Assembly (NCBI GenBank): GCA_963626285.1
Contig: CAVFWQ010000099.1
Location: forward strand, 1-6,909
Source: CAVDRM01 sp963626285
GTDB taxonomy: Bacteria > Bacillota > Clostridia > Christensenellales > Aristaeellaceae
Length of the DNA: 6,909 bases
Direction: 5' to 3'
In this document: positions 4,939 to 6,909 of the stretch, piece after piece
Layout: the number at the start of each line of letters is the position of its first letter
Numbering within the stretch: position 1 is the stretch's first letter
Notes under the pieces: model-generated
Told to the model about the DNA's origin: nothing
Seen by the model: only the letters and a program-made list of their open reading frames with translations
The model's database searches: none
Program-made: the position numbers and the translations under genes

Positions 4939-6762
4939 ATGAAATGCCCTCAATGCGGTCATTGGAACCGCGCCTCCTTCCCTCGCTGCTTCTCCTGCGG
5001 CGCTCCGCTGCCCAGGGAGGGCAATGAAGCCGAAGCCCCCGAATGGCAGCAGGAGATCGCGGAGAGCTTCAGCCCCAAGACCTATATCGACGTCGATGAG
5101 GACGGCAACATCACCTCCAGCGCGCCCGACGTGCGGGACTCCGTCGCGGCGGAAATGCAGTCCCTGAAATCCCGCAAGGAGCGCGGCGAGGAGAACCAGC
5201 GCCGTTTGCGGATGCAGGACACGGAGCCTTTGGTCTCCGTCTCCACCGGCCGCCGCGTCCAGACTACCTCCCGCCGCCGCGTCATTTTCACCGATGCGAA
5301 CGCGCCCAGCGCGTATGACGAGACCATCCGGGACGGGGCCGTGCGCGGCGATGTCGCCCCCGTTTACACCGCCCAGCGCGCCGATTACGACGACTTTTCC
5401 GGCTCTCTCCCGCCCGATTATCAGCCGCTGACGGGCGAGGCCAGACCCGCCCGCTCCCCGAACGCCGGCGCCATGACCATGCGCCCCATGCGCGCCGCCC
5501 GCAGCTTCGGCATTCACCGCTTTCTGCGCGTGATGATCATCCTCCTGCTGGCGGCAGGGCTCGGTCTCACGGGCTATTTTCTCCTCTACCGCCCCCTGTT
5601 CGGCTCGGAAAAGCTTGCCCCGCTTCAGGAGCGCACCATCATTTCCGCCTCCATCTATGACGACCTGCCCGCGCACATCATCAAGATCCCTGCGGAGGAG
5701 GGCACGGAGATCTACATCAAGGAGCTGCACCTGTCCAACGCCGTCATCGGCGGCTATGCCACCTTTGAGGTCGCGGACTATGTGTGGTATGAGGACAACG
5801 AGGACATCGACGTGGAGACCTACACCGTCACCATGACCCCGTACCTCAAGACCGCCTCCGGCGAGCATAAGCTGATGGAGACCCTGCACTTTGACATCGA
5901 CATCCCCCTCTCCCCGCTCACGCTGATTTCGCCGGACGTGACCTATTTGGAGGTCAACAGCCGCCCGACCTATCAGGTGGAGTTTCAGGTGGAGCGCGGC
6001 AGCACCGTGACCATCAACGGCGAAAACATGTCCGACCTTGTCAGCACGCAGAACGGCCTCATCTCCTACAACGCCACCGTGCAGGCCATCGGCGAGAACG
6101 TCATCACCATCGAATGCAAGACCAAATACTACCGCAAAAACACCGTCACCCTCGTGCTGTACAGAGAGCCGCAGGACATCCTGCTGGAGCTGGATTCGAC
6201 CCTGAGCACCAGCTACAACGTATCCAGCGAAATGACCATCAGCGGCACGACCCTGAACAAGGCGACCATCACCGTCCTCTCCCCCTACAAGGATCTGGAC
6301 ACGAGCCAGCTGCTGACCACCGGCCGCTTCTCGTTTACGGCGCTGTTTAACAAGATCGGCACGAACACGGTCATCATTCAGGCTTCGTATCCGGGGAGAG
6401 AGACGACCACCGTCACCTTCGACGTGTACCACGTCCCCTCCGCCACCAACTACACCCGCACCGCGTGGCCGATGGACGCCTACAACTACACGCAGTACCT
6501 TGAGACCTTAGCCGCCCGCGTCCGCAATACGACGGTGTATGTCTGCAAGGGCACGATCGTCGAGATCATCTCCGCCTCCCCGCAGATGGCGCTCATGGAG
6601 ACCGGCACGGACGACAATTCCCGTCAGGTGCTGCTGGAAAACAAATCAAACGATACCTGGAAGGTGGGCGACTCCCTGCGCGTCTACGCCGACGCCTTCG
6701 GCGCGTACAACGGCAAGCCCTGGCTCATCGGCCGCTATACCTATTCCTATACGCCGCAGTGA
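4939..6762 (+). CDS. Zinc-ribbon single-pass membrane protein with Ig-like ectodomain, function unknown
   Basis: A 607-residue protein with no assigned function. It opens with a zinc ribbon: C3-x2-C6-x10-C17-x2-C20, each pair shaped C-x2-C-G. Residues 21-193 are a polar, probably disordered cytoplasmic linker rich in Arg, Asp, Glu, Pro and Ala. One transmembrane helix spans about 195-217, with Arg/His before it, so the N-terminus should be inside and residues 220-607 outside. The ectodomain has a beta-rich segment (about 228-325) and two Ig-like modules (about 326-409 and 410-497), the second carrying T-I-S-G-T-T at 433-438 like both modules of the secreted protein at 223-1779. A C-terminal beta domain (about 510-607) includes G-T-I-V-E-I at 538-543, matching G-Y-V-L-E-I in that protein; an OB-like fold is possible. 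The start at 4939 has GGAGG at 8 bases. It is divergent from dxs, with a terminator-bearing leader upstream and a strong terminator downstream. Roles in envelope sensing or scaffolding are guesses. Confidence 0.93.
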   Translation: MKCPQCGHWNRASFPRCFSCGAPLPREGNEAEAPEWQQEIAESFSPKTYIDVDEDGNITSSAPDVRDSVAAEMQSLKSRKERGEENQRRLRMQDTEPLVSVSTGRRVQTTSRRRVIFTDANAPSAYDETIRDGAVRGDVAPVYTAQRADYDDFSGSLPPDYQPLTGEARPARSPNAGAMTMRPMRAARSFGIHRFLRVMIILLLAAGLGLTGYFLLYRPLFGSEKLAPLQERTIISASIYDDLPAHIIKIPAEEGTEIYIKELHLSNAVIGGYATFEVADYVWYEDNEDIDVETYTVTMTPYLKTASGEHKLMETLHFDIDIPLSPLTLISPDVTYLEVNSRPTYQVEFQVERGSTVTINGENMSDLVSTQNGLISYNATVQAIGENVITIECKTKYYRKNTVTLVLYREPQDILLELDSTLSTSYNVSSEMTISGTTLNKATITVLSPYKDLDTSQLLTTGRFSFTALFNKIGTNTVIIQASYPGRETTTVTFDVYHVPSATNYTRTAWPMDAYNYTQYLETLAARVRNTTVYVCKGTIVEIISASPQMALMETGTDDNSRQVLLENKSNDTWKVGDSLRVYADAFGAYNGKPWLIGRYTYSYTPQ

Positions 6763-6776
6763 TCAGAGGGTGCGGC

Positions 6777-6804
6777 AAGGGGACTTGTCTCCCTCTCCCC
6801 TTTT
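6777..6804 (+). terminator. Weak first terminator after the zinc-ribbon gene
   Basis: AAGGGG (6777-6782) can pair with CCCCTT (6797-6802), closing a 14-base loop with TT following. An overlapping alternative is AGAGGG (6765-6770) with CCCTCT (6791-6796). The large loop and short T-run make it weak beside the strong hairpin a few bases on. Confidence 0.3.
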
Positions 6805-6816
6805 AACAACACCGGC

Positions 6817-6851
6817 ATCAAAAAAGCGCCCCGCACGGCGCTTTTTTTGAT
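6817..6851 (+). terminator. Strong intrinsic terminator, possibly bidirectional
   Basis: ATC-AAAAAA-GCGCC pairs with GGCGC-TTTTTTT-GAT around CCGCAC. The A-run before and the T-run after the GC core mean the same hairpin could terminate transcripts from either side. It ends the zinc-ribbon transcript 54 bases after its TGA. Confidence 0.9.
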
Positions 6852-6876
6852 ATGTAATACTTTTCTCATCTCAATC

Positions 6877-6905
6877 TAGCCAATTAGTCGACGCTGTGGT
6901 ATAAT
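6877..6905 (+). promoter_or_regulatory. Extended -10 promoter reading right out of the window
   Basis: A perfect TATAAT (6900-6905) is preceded by TGG, an extended -10, with TAGCCA (6877-6882, four of six) 17 bp upstream. It follows the terminator directly and should drive a plus-strand gene just beyond the window. Confidence 0.7.
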
Positions 6906-6909
6906 AAAT

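Noticed and set aside
4915..6432. Long minus-strand open frame antisense to the zinc-ribbon gene (505 codons)
   Set aside because: Shadow frame: rich in Gly, Val, Asp and His, with low complexity and no domain. The plus-strand frame has a ribosome site, a zinc ribbon and a membrane helix.

Overview
The window looks like GC-rich chromosomal DNA from a Gram-positive anaerobe-type Bacillota, most likely class Clostridia. Three things suggest this: strong AGGAGG-type ribosome binding sites, intrinsic (hairpin plus T-run) terminators, and a dxs-tlyA pair in the order known from Bacillus and Clostridia. Species is not assignable by reading. No mobile element, CRISPR array, tRNA or rRNA was seen.

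Layout: there are four confident genes. On the minus strand, reading leftward, are dxs (1-deoxy-D-xylulose-5-phosphate synthase, 4535-2676), tlyA (S4/FtsJ-type rRNA 2'-O-methyltransferase, 2679-1870, overlapping dxs by an ATGA) and a secreted protein of unknown function (1779-223). The secreted protein has a signal peptide, an unassigned N-terminal domain, two Ig-like modules and a small C-terminal beta domain. On the plus strand, divergent from dxs, is a zinc-ribbon, single-pass membrane protein with an Ig-like ectodomain (4939-6762). The left edge (1-222) holds a terminator for the secreted-protein gene and a near-consensus promoter firing leftward out of the window. The right edge (6763-6909) holds a strong hairpin terminator and a promoter firing rightward out of the window.

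Control elements: dxs has a TTTACA-N17-TATAAT promoter and a leader of about 130 nt. The secreted-protein gene has its own promoter (TTGCCT-N17-TATGAT with extended -10), with an inverted repeat centred on the -10 and a direct repeat over the -35. The roughly 400-bp divergent region between dxs and the zinc-ribbon gene contains, on the plus strand, a compact set of stem-loops. A long-range closing stem encloses two hairpins and is followed at once by an intrinsic terminator, about 75 nt upstream of the zinc-ribbon gene. This has the layout of an uncharacterised cis-regulatory RNA or a short ncRNA and is the most interesting signal in the window.

How the genes fit together: dxs supplies isoprenoid and thiamin/pyridoxal precursors, and tlyA modifies rRNA. 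Their pairing is a conserved neighbourhood rather than a shared pathway. The two flanking proteins appear related in architecture (Ig-like modules carrying a T-[VI]-S-G-T-T motif, then a C-terminal beta domain). One is predicted to be exported and the other anchored in the membrane with a cytoplasmic zinc ribbon, so they may act together at the cell surface. That link is inference.
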